From an uncultured Clostridia bacterium (GTDB lineage: Bacteria > Bacillota > Clostridia > Oscillospirales > Oscillospiraceae), in contig CAMGRL010000014.1 in the NCBI GenBank assembly GCA_946061515.1, positions 1 through 39,569 on the forward strand: DNA of 39,569 bases, read 5' to 3'. The notes beneath the pieces are model-generated. The model worked only from the letters and a program-made list of their open reading frames with translations. It was not told where the DNA came from and ran no database searches. Within the stretch, counting starts at the first letter, position 1, and each line of letters opens with the position of its first letter. The position numbers were made by a program, and so were the translations under genes. Below are positions 6,466 to 15,212 of this stretch, one piece after another.

Positions 6466-7851
6466 ATGAAGGAAAACAACGATTTTCTGGGTACGGCGCC
6501 CGTAGGCGGGCTGCTGGTGAAGCTGGCTATTCCCACGGTGGCGGCCCAGCTCATCAACATGCTGTACAACATTGTGGACAGGATCTACATCGGCCACATG
6601 CCGGGGGACGGAAACCTGGCCCTCACCGGTGTGGGCGTGTGTCTGCCCATCATCCTGATCGTCTCGGCCTTTGCCGCGCTTTTCGGCGCGGGGGGCGCGC
6701 CCCGGGCCTCTATCTTTATGGGCCAGGGGGACAACGAGAAGGCGGAACAGACCCTGGGCGGCTGCTTTACCATGCAGGTTTTCGTTGCCCTGGTACTGAC
6801 GGCGGTACTGCTGCTGTGGAACCGGGAGTTGCTGCTCACCTTCGGCGCAAGCGAAAATACCATCGACTACGCCGTGGACTACATGAACATTTACGCCATC
6901 GGTACCATCTTCGTGCAGCTGACCCTGGGTATGAACGCCTTTATCACGGCCCAGGGCTTTGCCAAGACCGGGATGCTGACGGTGGCCATCGGCGCGGTGT
7001 GCAATATCGTGCTGGACCCCATTTTCATCTTTGTGCTGGGGCTGGGGGTCAAGGGCGCGGCCCTGGCCACTATCCTCTCTCAGGGAGTGTCCTGCGTCTG
7101 GGTGCTGAGCTTCCTGCGGGGCAAGAAAACCCTGCTCCGTATCAAGGGGGAGAACCTGCGCATTGAAGGCGCTGTGGTGCTGCCCTGCATGGCGCTGGGC
7201 CTGGCCCCCTTTATCATGCAGTCCAGCGAGAGCGTGATTTTCGTCTGCTTCAACTCCTCCCTGCTGCGCTACGGCGGGGACATCGCCGTGGGGGCCATGA
7301 CCATCCTCACCAGCGTGATACAGTTTGCCATGCTGCCCCTGCAGGGCCTGGGCCAGGGGGCCCAGCCCATTATCAGCTATAACTACGGGGCGAAAAACGC
7401 GGAGCGGGTGAAAAAAACCTACCGTCTGCTGCTGACGGTGAGCCTCAGCTACGCGGCCATTCTCTGGGCACTGGTCATGCTCTTTCCCCAGCTCTTTGCC
7501 GGGATATTCACCCCGGACGCGGCGCTGCGAGCCTATGCGGCCAGGGTGCTGAGGATCTACTGCGGCGCCATGGTCCTTTTCGGTATACAGACGGCCTGCC
7601 AGATGACCTTTATCTCTCTGGGCAACGCCAAGGCCTCCATCATGGTGGCGGTCATGCGGAAATTCGTGCTGCTGCTGCCCCTGATCTATATCATGCCGCA
7701 GATCATGCAGGATAAGGCCATTGCGGTATACGCGGCGGAGCCTGTGGCGGATGTGATCGCGGTGACCTTTACCGCCGTGCTGTTCTTCTTCCAGTTCAGA
7801 AAAGCCATCCGTCAGATCGAAGAGCCAATGAAAGAAGAGCGAAAAACCTGA
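6466..7851 (+). CDS. MATE-family multidrug/metabolite antiporter
   Basis: 461 residues with about twelve hydrophobic membrane segments. The start region, LLVKLAIPTVAAQLINMLYN followed by IVDRIYIGHM, is the hallmark of the DinF/NorM-like MATE group. SFGAGGAPRASI-like sequence (LFGAGGAPRASIFMGQGD, about 72-89) and GLGQGAQPIISYNYGAK in the second half mark the two six-helix bundles. It expels organic cations, drugs or metabolites across the cytoplasmic membrane using a Na+ or H+ gradient; substrate unknown. An ATG at 6457 runs straight into a stop, so 6466 is the start, although its ribosome binding site is weak. The stop codon is built into the terminator stem. Confidence 0.92.
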   Translation: MKENNDFLGTAPVGGLLVKLAIPTVAAQLINMLYNIVDRIYIGHMPGDGNLALTGVGVCLPIILIVSAFAALFGAGGAPRASIFMGQGDNEKAEQTLGGCFTMQVFVALVLTAVLLLWNRELLLTFGASENTIDYAVDYMNIYAIGTIFVQLTLGMNAFITAQGFAKTGMLTVAIGAVCNIVLDPIFIFVLGLGVKGAALATILSQGVSCVWVLSFLRGKKTLLRIKGENLRIEGAVVLPCMALGLAPFIMQSSESVIFVCFNSSLLRYGGDIAVGAMTILTSVIQFAMLPLQGLGQGAQPIISYNYGAKNAERVKKTYRLLLTVSLSYAAILWALVMLFPQLFAGIFTPDAALRAYAARVLRIYCGAMVLFGIQTACQMTFISLGNAKASIMVAVMRKFVLLLPLIYIMPQIMQDKAIAVYAAEPVADVIAVTFTAVLFFFQFRKAIRQIEEPMKEERKT

Positions 7852-7873
7852 TGTATTCACATCAGGTTTTTTT
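7842..7873 (+). terminator. Intrinsic terminator of the MATE gene
   Basis: AAAAACCTGATGT pairs with ACATCAGGTTTTT around an ATTC loop and ends in seven T. The left arm includes the TGA stop codon at 7849-7851. Confidence 0.9.
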
Positions 7874-8050
7874 GCTGCCGGGGGAAAACTCAGTGGGTAC
7901 AGGGAGCATAAAAATTAGGAAAACATTTTCCTTTTTTCACCGAAACAACAGGCGTTCAGGACTGCGAGATCCGGCATATAATGGCGTATGATGTGACGAA
8001 ATCAACAAAAAATTACCGTGAAAATGCTACAATAATTCCAATCTCTGTTG

Positions 8051-8066
8051 ACGAAACTGCTTTCGT
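8051..8066. promoter_or_regulatory. Candidate LacI-family operator upstream of the starch locus
   Basis: The perfect inverted repeat ACGAAA-CTGC-TTTCGT lies 9 bp upstream of the -35 box of the starch-binding gene. Two direct GTTGACG repeats (8047-8053 and 8075-8081) flank it. The shape fits a LacI/MalR-type operator, and a LacI-type gene closes the cluster at 14070. The pairing is inference. Confidence 0.45.
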
Positions 8067-8075
8067 AAAACTTCG

Positions 8076-8104
8076 TTGACGCTCCGAATTACCAATGCTA
8101 AGAT
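8076..8104 (+). promoter_or_regulatory. Promoter of the starch/maltodextrin cluster
   Basis: TTGACG (8076-8081) and TAAGAT (8099-8104) with a 17-bp spacer, 41 bp before the ATG. The rest of the 294-bp gap after the MATE gene is AT-rich. It holds another TATAAT at 7977-7982 with a poor -35, and no gene. Confidence 0.65.
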
Positions 8105-8145
8105 AAAACCAGATACACCGAAAAAACTTTATGGAGGTCAACAAA

Positions 8146-9291
8146 ATGAAAAAGATACTGGCGTTTTGCCTGCTGTTCGTGATGTGCTTTGCACTGATGG
8201 GCACGACGGCCTTTGCAGACAATGATGAGATGATCCCCGTCTATGCCAAGGTGCCAGAGGGCTGGGATGGGCCCTGCGTCTGGGCTTGGGCGGATGACGG
8301 CACCAATGCTTTCGCGGCCTGGCCCGGCGAGGAGATGGAGGCCGTGGGCGAGGAGGGCTGGTTCTTCGTCTATGTGCCCGCTTTTGTGACAAACATCATC
8401 GTCAATGCCAATGAGGGCACAGTGCAGACCGACGGGCTCGTTGTGGAGGGCGGAAAAGCCGTCTGGCTGACCATCGGCGAGGACGGCGCGGCCGAAATCA
8501 GCTACGAGGCCCTGACCACAGCGGAGATCCCCGAATATGTGGAGAAATTTACGGTCCACGCCTATGTCCCCCTGAGCTGGGAGACAGTCAACATGTGGGC
8601 CTGGTCCGCCCCTGACGGCACCAACGCTTTCGCTTCCTGGCCTGGCGCGGCCATGAAGGAAGGGGAGGACGGCTGGTTTACCGGGAAGGCCCCTGTCTGG
8701 GTCAACTCCCTCATCATTAACGGCAACGAGGGCACCGTACAGACCGAGGACATTTCCATTGAAGCCAAAGAGCTATGGATCACGGTCTATGAGGATCTGA
8801 GCTATGAGCTGCTGTACGAGGATCCCGCCACCGCCGGGGTGGAGGATGTGACCGTTCACGCCAAAGTCCCCGCCGACTGGGAAGAGCCCTGCGCCTGGGC
8901 CTGGTCTGCGCCCGACGGCACCAACGCCTTTGCTTCCTGGCCGGGTGAGGCCATGACCGCAAACGGAGACTGGTTTGAGGTCACGGTTCCGGGCTGGGTC
9001 AACTCCTTTATCGTCAACGCCAACGGCGGCACGGTGCAGACCGCGGACCTGGCCATAGAGCCGGGAAAGGAAGTCTGGATCCTTGTGACGGACGCAGAAA
9101 ATGCTCAGGTATTCTATGAGGAGCCTGCAGAAGAGGCTGCTCCTGAGGAGGCGCCCGCGACAGAAGAAGCCCCTGCGGAAGAACCGGCAGAGAAGAGCAA
9201 TACTGGGCTTGTTGTCGGCATTGTTGTTGCTGTAGTCGCCGTTGCGGGCGTCGGCGCCGGCCTTGTTGTCAGCAAAAAGAAAAAGAAATAA
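8146..9291 (+). CDS. Membrane-anchored surface protein with three CBM26-like starch-binding modules
   Basis: 381 residues. A Sec signal peptide (1-24, cut after TTAFA) is followed by three tandem modules of about 90 residues at 31-121, 135-225 and 234-325. Each has the same core: a VP-x-W start, WAW, DGTNAFA-WPG, a P-x-WVN-type strand (F-V-T-N in module 1) and N-x-GTVQT. This resembles starch-binding module CBM26, whose ligand contacts are aromatic. A Pro/Glu/Ala-rich spacer (326-350), one transmembrane helix (353-376) and five C-terminal lysines anchor it outward. No catalytic domain and no sortase motif are present. It probably concentrates starch or maltodextrin at the cell surface for the importer encoded next. 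GGAGGT lies 7 nt before 8146; the in-frame ATG at 8131 overlaps that site and is rejected. Confidence 0.82.
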   Translation: MKKILAFCLLFVMCFALMGTTAFADNDEMIPVYAKVPEGWDGPCVWAWADDGTNAFAAWPGEEMEAVGEEGWFFVYVPAFVTNIIVNANEGTVQTDGLVVEGGKAVWLTIGEDGAAEISYEALTTAEIPEYVEKFTVHAYVPLSWETVNMWAWSAPDGTNAFASWPGAAMKEGEDGWFTGKAPVWVNSLIINGNEGTVQTEDISIEAKELWITVYEDLSYELLYEDPATAGVEDVTVHAKVPADWEEPCAWAWSAPDGTNAFASWPGEAMTANGDWFEVTVPGWVNSFIVNANGGTVQTADLAIEPGKEVWILVTDAENAQVFYEEPAEEAAPEEAPATEEAPAEEPAEKSNTGLVVGIVVAVVAVAGVGAGLVVSKKKKK

Positions 9292-9318
9292 TCCTGCCGC
9301 AGATAAATTGAATTGAAA

Positions 9319-9347
9319 AGGCGGACGCGCTATAAGCGCGCCCGCCT
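9319..9347 (+). other. Intercistronic hairpin without U-run
   Basis: AGGCGG-A-CGCGCT pairs with AGCGCG-C-CCGCCT around ATA. It is GC-rich and not followed by T residues. It probably protects the 3' end of the starch-binding message and lowers read-through to the transporter genes, the usual way an operon makes more binding protein than membrane parts. Confidence 0.6.
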
Positions 9348-9372
9348 GTGCCAATAGAAAGGAGCGATTGAT

Positions 9373-10578
9373 GTGAAACGAACGCTTGCCATCGTTCTTG
9401 CTTTGACTATGCTGCTCTCCCTTGCCGCCTGCGGCGGCGGAAAGATACAGACGGACCCTAACCGTCTGGTGATCTGGCACGACAAGGAGGACGCGGTTAT
9501 TGAGGCCCTGTCCGCTTATCTGGAAGAGGCGCTGCCCGGTGTGGAAGTCGTGTTTGAGAAGAAAACAAGCCTGACCGACTCATTGAAGCTGGTGGGCAAC
9601 GATCCCAACTCCGCGCCGGACCTGTTTATTTTTGCCCACGACAAGATCGGTGTGTTCGCTGAGATGGGGATCCTTTCGCCTATCACCGGGCTGCTGGACG
9701 AGGGAGTGCTGGAGGACTATCTGGACATGACACTGGAGGCGGCCAGCTACAAGGGGACGCTCTACCAGCTTCCCCTGTATTTTGAGACCCTGATGTTCAT
9801 GTATAACCGCCGTTACATGCAGGATGAGGAAGTCCCCGCCACAACGGATGAGCTTCTCGCCTACATGCAGGCCAATACCGGCCGGGGACGCTACGGCTTT
9901 GTGGAGCAGCACAGCACCGCCTATTACAGCGCGGCCTGGATCCACGGCTTCGGCGGCAGCATTATCGACAGCGCCGGGGAGCCTTTCACGGAGCCTGAGG
10001 CAGTGAAGGAGGCCCTGCGCTATCACCTGCAATTTGTGGAGCTGATGCCCGGCGAGACGGAGTATGCCACGGTCAACACCCTGTTTCTGGAGGGTAAGGC
10101 CGATGCCACCATCGGCGGACCCTGGATGGTGCCCAGCGCAAGGGCGGCGGAGATCGACCTGGGGATAGCCCCCATGCCCGTGGTGGACGCCACCGGCATG
10201 GCCCTGGCCCCCTATTCCGGCGTACAGGGCATCCATGTGCTGAAATTCGCCGCGGAGAACAAAGCGGAGGCGGTCAAGGTGCTCCTGGACGCGCTGACGG
10301 ACCCGCAGGTGGGCGTATCCATGGCGCTGGCCAGCGGCTGCGCCCCGGCCAACAGCAAATGCTATGAGGACCCGGCAGTGGCCGACGACGCTCTGGTGCA
10401 GGCCATGCGGGAGACGGCACAGATCGCCGTGCCCATGCCGAACATCCCGGAGATGGATGTGATGTGGACGGTGACCAGCAACTTGCTGACGGATGTGAAC
10501 CTCTCCGGAAAGGATGTGGACAGCGCCTTTGATGAGGCGCTGAAAGAGGCCCGGAACCTGATCGCCAACATGAAGTGA
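9373..10578 (+). CDS. Extracellular maltodextrin-type solute-binding lipoprotein
   Basis: 401 residues. The lipoprotein signal ends in LSLAAC, with Cys20 as the lipidated residue. The mature part is a family 1 binding protein: RLVIWHDKED, APDLFIFAHDKIGVFAEMG, YQLPLYFETLMFMYN and GGPWMVPSARAAEIDLGIAPMP follow the maltose/maltodextrin-binding (MalE/MdxE) order. It would capture maltodextrins on the outer face of the membrane and deliver them to the two permeases directly downstream. The start is GTG at 9373, 8 nt after AGGAG; the ATG two bases earlier meets a stop at once. Sugar specificity is inferred from the neighbours. Confidence 0.88.
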   Translation: MKRTLAIVLALTMLLSLAACGGGKIQTDPNRLVIWHDKEDAVIEALSAYLEEALPGVEVVFEKKTSLTDSLKLVGNDPNSAPDLFIFAHDKIGVFAEMGILSPITGLLDEGVLEDYLDMTLEAASYKGTLYQLPLYFETLMFMYNRRYMQDEEVPATTDELLAYMQANTGRGRYGFVEQHSTAYYSAAWIHGFGGSIIDSAGEPFTEPEAVKEALRYHLQFVELMPGETEYATVNTLFLEGKADATIGGPWMVPSARAAEIDLGIAPMPVVDATGMALAPYSGVQGIHVLKFAAENKAEAVKVLLDALTDPQVGVSMALASGCAPANSKCYEDPAVADDALVQAMRETAQIAVPMPNIPEMDVMWTVTSNLLTDVNLSGKDVDSAFDEALKEARNLIANMK

Positions 10579-10579
10579 T

Positions 10580-11488
10580 ATGAAGGAAAATGTGAAAAAG
10601 AAAAAAGGGAGGGACTGGCTTTTCAGCTACCTGTGGTCCGCGCCTTCCCTGCTCCTGATCGGGCTGATCGTGGTGTTCCCGATTTTGTACACGGCCTATA
10701 TCTCCCTGACCAACATGAGCGTGTACCACTGGTTTGACTACAGCATTATTGGCCTGTCCAATTATGCCAGGGCCCTTTTCGTGTTTGACTCCGGCTTTCT
10801 CGGCGCCCTGCTGGCCACCATTCTGTGGACCGCGGTCAACATGGTCATCCAGCTGGTGCTGGCCTTTGTGCTGGCAAGCCTTTTAAATATCCAGAAGCTG
10901 AGGCTGCGCAAGCTGTATAAGACCCTGTTGATGTTCCCCTGGGCCATGCCCGGCTATGTGTCCATTTTGCTATGGAAAACCGGCATGTTCAACACCCAGT
11001 TCGGCCTGCTGAACCAGTGGATGGAGAAGCTGGGCCATCAGGCGGTGCGCTGGCTGAGCAGTGATGTTTCGGCCTTTATCTGCTGTACGGTGGTCAACAT
11101 CTGGCTTGCTCTGCCCTTTATGCTGATGATCATGGACGGGGCCATGCAGTCCATCGACAAAAGCTATTATGAAAGCGCTACGCTGGACGGCGCCACATGG
11201 CTGGAGCGCACCCGGTACATTACCGTGCCCTCTATCCGGCCCATTATCGCCCCGGCGGTCATCATCACGGTGTTTACCACCTTCAAGCAGTTCGATGTGA
11301 TCTATCTCTTGACCCAGCAGATGGGCGCAAAGACCGGCTCCGGGCTACATACCATCCTGACCTATGCCTACGAAAACGCCTTTATTACCAATAACTACGG
11401 GTACAGTTCAGCCATTTCCATCATCATCTTTGTGCTGCTGATCCTGTTTTCAATCCGCTATCAATCACCGGAGGAGGGGAGCGCATGA
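10580..11488 (+). CDS. Maltodextrin ABC transporter permease, MalF type
   Basis: 302 residues with six predicted membrane helices. The cytoplasmic coupling loop (EAA motif) is ESATLDGATWLERTRYITVP at about 198-217, the site contacted by the ATPase. LLIGLIVVFPILYTAYISL is the first helix. It starts one base after the binding-protein stop with no clear ribosome binding site, so translation is probably coupled. The 3' end overlaps the next permease by 4 bp. No ATPase gene is present in the cluster; a shared MsmX-type ATPase elsewhere is the usual solution. Confidence 0.9.
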   Translation: MKENVKKKKGRDWLFSYLWSAPSLLLIGLIVVFPILYTAYISLTNMSVYHWFDYSIIGLSNYARALFVFDSGFLGALLATILWTAVNMVIQLVLAFVLASLLNIQKLRLRKLYKTLLMFPWAMPGYVSILLWKTGMFNTQFGLLNQWMEKLGHQAVRWLSSDVSAFICCTVVNIWLALPFMLMIMDGAMQSIDKSYYESATLDGATWLERTRYITVPSIRPIIAPAVIITVFTTFKQFDVIYLLTQQMGAKTGSGLHTILTYAYENAFITNNYGYSSAISIIIFVLLILFSIRYQSPEEGSA

Positions 11489-12330
11489 GCAGAAAAAAAC
11501 TTCGTGAGGGGCTGGGGCTGACTGCATTGAATCTGCTGTTTATCCTGATCTGTTTTGTGACGCTGATCCCCATCCTCTATGCGCTGAGCGTGTCCCTGAA
11601 CGCCTCCAACAGACTGCTGAGTTCGGATTTCTCCTTTATTCCGAAGAGTTTTACCCTGGACAATTACCTGGCTGTGTTTACCGGGGAGGATATCCTGACA
11701 TGGCTGAAAAACAGCATCTTCCTTGCGGGGGCTACGGTGGCCCTCTCCCTTCTGGTGGCTATCCCCGCGGCCTATTGCTTCTCCCGCCGCCGTTTCCCCG
11801 GCAGGCGGCTGATTCTGCGCTGGCTGGTGCTGTTAAATTCCTTTCCGGCCATTTTGTCCATGTTCGCCGTGTACCGCCTGCTGCGCCCCCTGGGACTCAT
11901 CAACCACCGGCTGGGCCTGCTGATCATCTACACCGGCACCATGGCGGTATTCAGCCTGTGGAACATGAAGGGCTATTTTGACACCATCCCCGTGGACATC
12001 GAAGAAGCGGCCCAGATCGACGGCGCGGGGCCGGTGCAGGTGGTGACGAAGATCGTTCTGCCCCTGGCGCGGCCCAGCATCATCGTCACGGCTTTGATGG
12101 TGCTGATCTATGTCTGGAATGAGTATATTTATGCCACAACCTTTATGACCGGCGAGGAGAACTACACCCTAGCCGCCGGGCTGTATGCCCTCCAGGCCAC
12201 GGAGATGAGCGGGAGCTGGCCGGTTTTCGCGGCGGCGGCCATCACTGTCTCCGTCCCGGTACTCATCATCTTTTTCCTGTGCCAGAAGTACATGACTTCC
12301 GGCCTGACTGCGGGAGGGGTGAAGGGATGA
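11485..12330 (+). CDS. Maltodextrin ABC transporter permease, MalG type
   Basis: 281 residues, six membrane helices. The EAA coupling loop is EEAAQIDGAGPVQVVTKIVL, near 172-191. WNEYIYATTFMTGEENYTLAAGL late in the protein matches MalG/MdxG relatives. The start overlaps the MalF stop (ATGA), and the stop overlaps the GH13 start (ATGA), showing a tightly coupled operon. It forms the translocation pore with the MalF-type partner. Confidence 0.9.
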   Translation: MSRKKLREGLGLTALNLLFILICFVTLIPILYALSVSLNASNRLLSSDFSFIPKSFTLDNYLAVFTGEDILTWLKNSIFLAGATVALSLLVAIPAAYCFSRRRFPGRRLILRWLVLLNSFPAILSMFAVYRLLRPLGLINHRLGLLIIYTGTMAVFSLWNMKGYFDTIPVDIEEAAQIDGAGPVQVVTKIVLPLARPSIIVTALMVLIYVWNEYIYATTFMTGEENYTLAAGLYALQATEMSGSWPVFAAAAITVSVPVLIIFFLCQKYMTSGLTAGGVKG

Positions 12331-14030
12331 GACGAGAGGCAATTCTGCACTTCCCCATGTCCCAGTATGCCCATGGGCTGGATGAAAAGCATATTGTTTT
12401 TCGCCTGCGCTGTGCCAAAGGGGATCTGAGGGAGTGTACCCTTTATTACGGCGACACCGGCTGCCGGGTTAACCCCATTATTTTCACGCCCGTCCCCATG
12501 GAGCGGGTGGCCAGTACGATGGAACACGACTATTGGGAAGTGGTTCTGGATAGTCCCTACAAGCGCCTGTTTTATTACTTTGAACTGTACGACGGCACGG
12601 AGCGGCTTTTCTATTACGGCGATGTGTTCACCGACCATCTGGTGGAGGACCGTTCGGAGTATTTCAAGCTCCCCTTTAACCACCGGGCGGACATTGCCCG
12701 GGTGCCGGACTGGGTGCATGACGCAGTGGTCTACAACATCTTCCCCGACAGCTTTGCCACCGGGCGGAGACAAATTTCGGGAAAAGCCACGGAAAAGCCC
12801 TACGGCGATCAGCTCTGTCACGGCAAGCTGGGGGGAACGATTCGGGGGATCACGCTCAACGCGGATTATCTCCAGGAGCTGGGGATCAACTGCATTTACC
12901 TCAATCCCCTGTTTGCAGCGGGGGAGTATCACAAATATGATCTGATCGATTACTTCCATGTGGACCCCTGCTTCGGTACGGACGAGGATTTTGCCGAAAT
13001 GGTGCAGGAGATGCACCGGCGGGGCATCCGGGTCATCATCGACGGGGTGTTCAACCACTGCGGTTGGTATTTCTTTGCCTTTGACGACGCGGTGAGAAAG
13101 GGCGAACAATCCCGGTATAAGGACTGGTTTTACGGCCTGAACTTTCCGGTGATCCGCCCGGAGGACCCGGAGGACTATCCCGGCTATGAGTGCTTCGGCT
13201 ATGAGCGGATGATGCCCAAGCTGGACACCGCAAACCCGGAGGTCCGGGACTATTTCTGCCGGGTGGGCCGTTACTGGGTGGAGCAGTTTGACATTGACGG
13301 CTGGCGGCTGGATGTGGCCAGCGAGGTGGACGACAGCTTCTGGCGGGCCTTTCGCCGGGAAATCAAGGCGGTCAAGCCCGACGCCCTGCTGATCGGCGAG
13401 GTCTGGGAGAGCGCCGGACATTGGCTGGATGGCAGTATGTTCGACTCGGCCATGAACTATGACTTTCGCAAGCACGGCCGCCGCTTCTTTGCCGAGGGCA
13501 GTATCAGCGCGGAGGAATTTTCCGCCCGGGTGACGGATATGCTGATGCGCTACCGCCGGCAGATCACCTTTGCCCAGCTGAACCTGCTGGATAGCCACGA
13601 CGTCAGCCGTTTCCTGTCCCTGTGCGGCGGCGACCGGCGGCGGTATAAACTGGCGGTTCTGTTCATGCTGTGCTTTGTGGGTATGCCCACTGTTTTCTAC
13701 GGGGACGAGCTGGGCGTGCAGGGCGTTTTGGAGAAAGACTACCGCGCACCCATGCCTTGGGAGAGCGGAGACGGGGAACTGCGCGAGTTTTTCCGCCGGG
13801 CCATCCGCCTGCGGAAAGAAAACGCCGCCCTGCGCCGGGGAGACTACCGGCTGATAGAGGCGCGGGAACAGCTTGTGGCCTTTGAACGGAGCCTGGGCGG
13901 GGAAAAGATCGCCGTGGCCCTCAACGCGGGAGAGCGGGAACAGTACCTCCCGGCCGCCGGAAAGGTGCTGATGGCCGAAGGCTGGGAAAAGAACAGGCTG
14001 GGCCCTTTCGGTTATGTTGTGTTTGGCTGA
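12327..14030 (+). CDS. Intracellular GH13 alpha-glycosidase (neopullulanase/cyclomaltodextrinase type)
   Basis: 567 residues without signal peptide. Residues 1-120 form the beta-rich N-terminal domain (CBM34-like) typical of subfamily GH13_20. The barrel carries the conserved blocks: DGVFNHCG (239-246), GWRLDVASE (325-333, nucleophile Asp329), LIGEVWE (355-361, acid/base Glu358) and DSHD (422-425, transition-state Asp425). HKYDLIDYFHVDPCFGTDEDF (from 202) is the calcium-side region. It cleaves imported maltodextrins, cyclodextrins or pullulan-derived oligomers in the cytoplasm by a retaining mechanism. The start at 12327 follows GAAGGG and overlaps the permease stop by 4 bp. Exact product specificity cannot be read. 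Confidence 0.9.
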   Translation: MRREAILHFPMSQYAHGLDEKHIVFRLRCAKGDLRECTLYYGDTGCRVNPIIFTPVPMERVASTMEHDYWEVVLDSPYKRLFYYFELYDGTERLFYYGDVFTDHLVEDRSEYFKLPFNHRADIARVPDWVHDAVVYNIFPDSFATGRRQISGKATEKPYGDQLCHGKLGGTIRGITLNADYLQELGINCIYLNPLFAAGEYHKYDLIDYFHVDPCFGTDEDFAEMVQEMHRRGIRVIIDGVFNHCGWYFFAFDDAVRKGEQSRYKDWFYGLNFPVIRPEDPEDYPGYECFGYERMMPKLDTANPEVRDYFCRVGRYWVEQFDIDGWRLDVASEVDDSFWRAFRREIKAVKPDALLIGEVWESAGHWLDGSMFDSAMNYDFRKHGRRFFAEGSISAEEFSARVTDMLMRYRRQITFAQLNLLDSHDVSRFLSLCGGDRRRYKLAVLFMLCFVGMPTVFYGDELGVQGVLEKDYRAPMPWESGDGELREFFRRAIRLRKENAALRRGDYRLIEAREQLVAFERSLGGEKIAVALNAGEREQYLPAAGKVLMAEGWEKNRLGPFGYVVFG

Positions 14031-14045
14031 AAAAGCTGATATACT
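14017..14045 (+). promoter_or_regulatory. Possible internal promoter of the LacI-type gene
   Basis: TTGTGT (14017-14022) and TATACT (14040-14045) with a 17-bp spacer lie at the end of the GH13 gene, 24 bp before the regulator start. Confidence 0.45.
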
Positions 14046-14069
14046 GGGGATAAACAGGGGGGTGAAGCC

Positions 14070-15086
14070 ATGGGACTTACAATCAAGGATGTGGCCAGGG
14101 CGGCCGGGACATCGGTCTCGACGGTCTCCAAGGTCATCAACGGCCATTACAGCATTTCCGAAGAGACAAGACAGCGCGTATTGCAGGTGATCGAAGAGCT
14201 GGACTATCACCCCAGCGTCAACGCCCAGAATTTTGCCCGGGGCTCCACCCGCACGGTGCTGTTTCTGGCGGATCTGAGCCCCAACACCGCCTTTGAAAAT
14301 CCCCACATGTTTGAGATTTTGTCCGGCCTTGAGGCCGCCCTGCGTAAGCGGGGATACAGTCTTTCACTCCGCGGGACAGATACCACTGCCGCCTGCGAGG
14401 TGGTGGAGGACGTGCTCTCCCGCCGCAGTGCGGACGGGCTGGTGATTCATGCCTCCATCCTGTCGCGCCCGCTGGCGGCGCTGCTGACCCGGAGCCATTT
14501 TCCCCATATTGTCCTGGGTCTGCCCAATTTTGAAAGCCAGGTCAACTGGATCGACATCAACAACGTGTATTCCGGCGTGATCGCCGCCGCCCATATTCTT
14601 GAGCAGGGCTATGAAAGGACGGCTTTTATCGGCGGCCGGGAGTACGACATGATCTCCTTCCATCGGCTTCAGGGTGTGCGGCAGGGGCTGGAGAGCGCCG
14701 GACGAAAACTGGAGGAGCAGTATATCTGGCAGGGCGAATCCAACCGGCAGGAGGGCAGCCGTATGACCCGGCAGCTTCTGGCCATGCGGCCCATGCCGGA
14801 CGCCATTATCTGCGCCAACAACCATATCGCCCTGGGCTGCATGACGGCCATACAGGAGGCGGGGCTCTGCGTGCCGAAGGATATGGGTGTCTTGACCTTC
14901 GACGATTACCCCTTCTCCCAGATGACCACGCCGGAGCTGACGGTGGTGGACATCAAGGTGCGTGACATGGGCGAGCAGGCCGGCCGCCTGCTGGCGGACA
15001 ATATCCGCCATCCCAACACCCAGGTTCAGACCTTTACCACCAATCCCGTATTGATCGTAAGGGGATCAACACAGAGAAAAAAGTAA
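14070..15086 (+). CDS. LacI-family transcriptional regulator of the starch cluster
   Basis: 338 residues. LTIKDVARAAGTSVSTVSKV followed by INGHYSISEETRQRV is the LacI helix-turn-helix and hinge (1-50). The periplasmic-binding-protein-like effector domain follows (VLFLADLSP, GLVIHASI, HILEQGYERTAFIGG, DAIICANNHIALG, GVLTFDDYPFSQMTTPELTVV). It probably represses or activates the cluster in response to a maltodextrin-derived sugar. A matching palindrome lies at 8051-8066. ATG after GGGGGGTGAAG. It is 39 bp after the GH13 gene and possibly also has its own promoter. Confidence 0.9.
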   Translation: MGLTIKDVARAAGTSVSTVSKVINGHYSISEETRQRVLQVIEELDYHPSVNAQNFARGSTRTVLFLADLSPNTAFENPHMFEILSGLEAALRKRGYSLSLRGTDTTAACEVVEDVLSRRSADGLVIHASILSRPLAALLTRSHFPHIVLGLPNFESQVNWIDINNVYSGVIAAAHILEQGYERTAFIGGREYDMISFHRLQGVRQGLESAGRKLEEQYIWQGESNRQEGSRMTRQLLAMRPMPDAIICANNHIALGCMTAIQEAGLCVPKDMGVLTFDDYPFSQMTTPELTVVDIKVRDMGEQAGRLLADNIRHPNTQVQTFTTNPVLIVRGSTQRKK

Positions 15087-15108
15087 TGGAGCAATGAGAA
15101 ATGAACGA

Positions 15109-15140
15109 AAGCCGCAGACGAAATGAATCGTCTGCGGCTT
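15109..15140. terminator. Hairpin terminator after the LacI gene
   Basis: A perfect 13-bp stem (AAGCCGCAGACGA with its complement) and AATGAA loop, followed by CAGATTT. The U-run is weak, but the stem is strong and lies between convergent genes. Confidence 0.65.
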
Positions 15141-15212
15141 CAGATTTCCGGCGGCATAAAGAACGGTAGGGAACCGGTCTTTGCCGGCGGCGTTTTTTGG
15201 TGTTGCGCCCCT

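Noticed and set aside
9181-9291. Sortase (LPxTG) anchor in the starch-binding protein
   Set aside because: No LPxTG-like motif precedes the helix. Anchoring is by transmembrane helix only.
12162-14306. Long antisense frame across the GH13 gene and lacI start
   Set aside because: The forward strand has intact GH13 catalytic motifs. The antisense product is His/Pro/Gln-rich without a recognisable fold or ribosome binding site.
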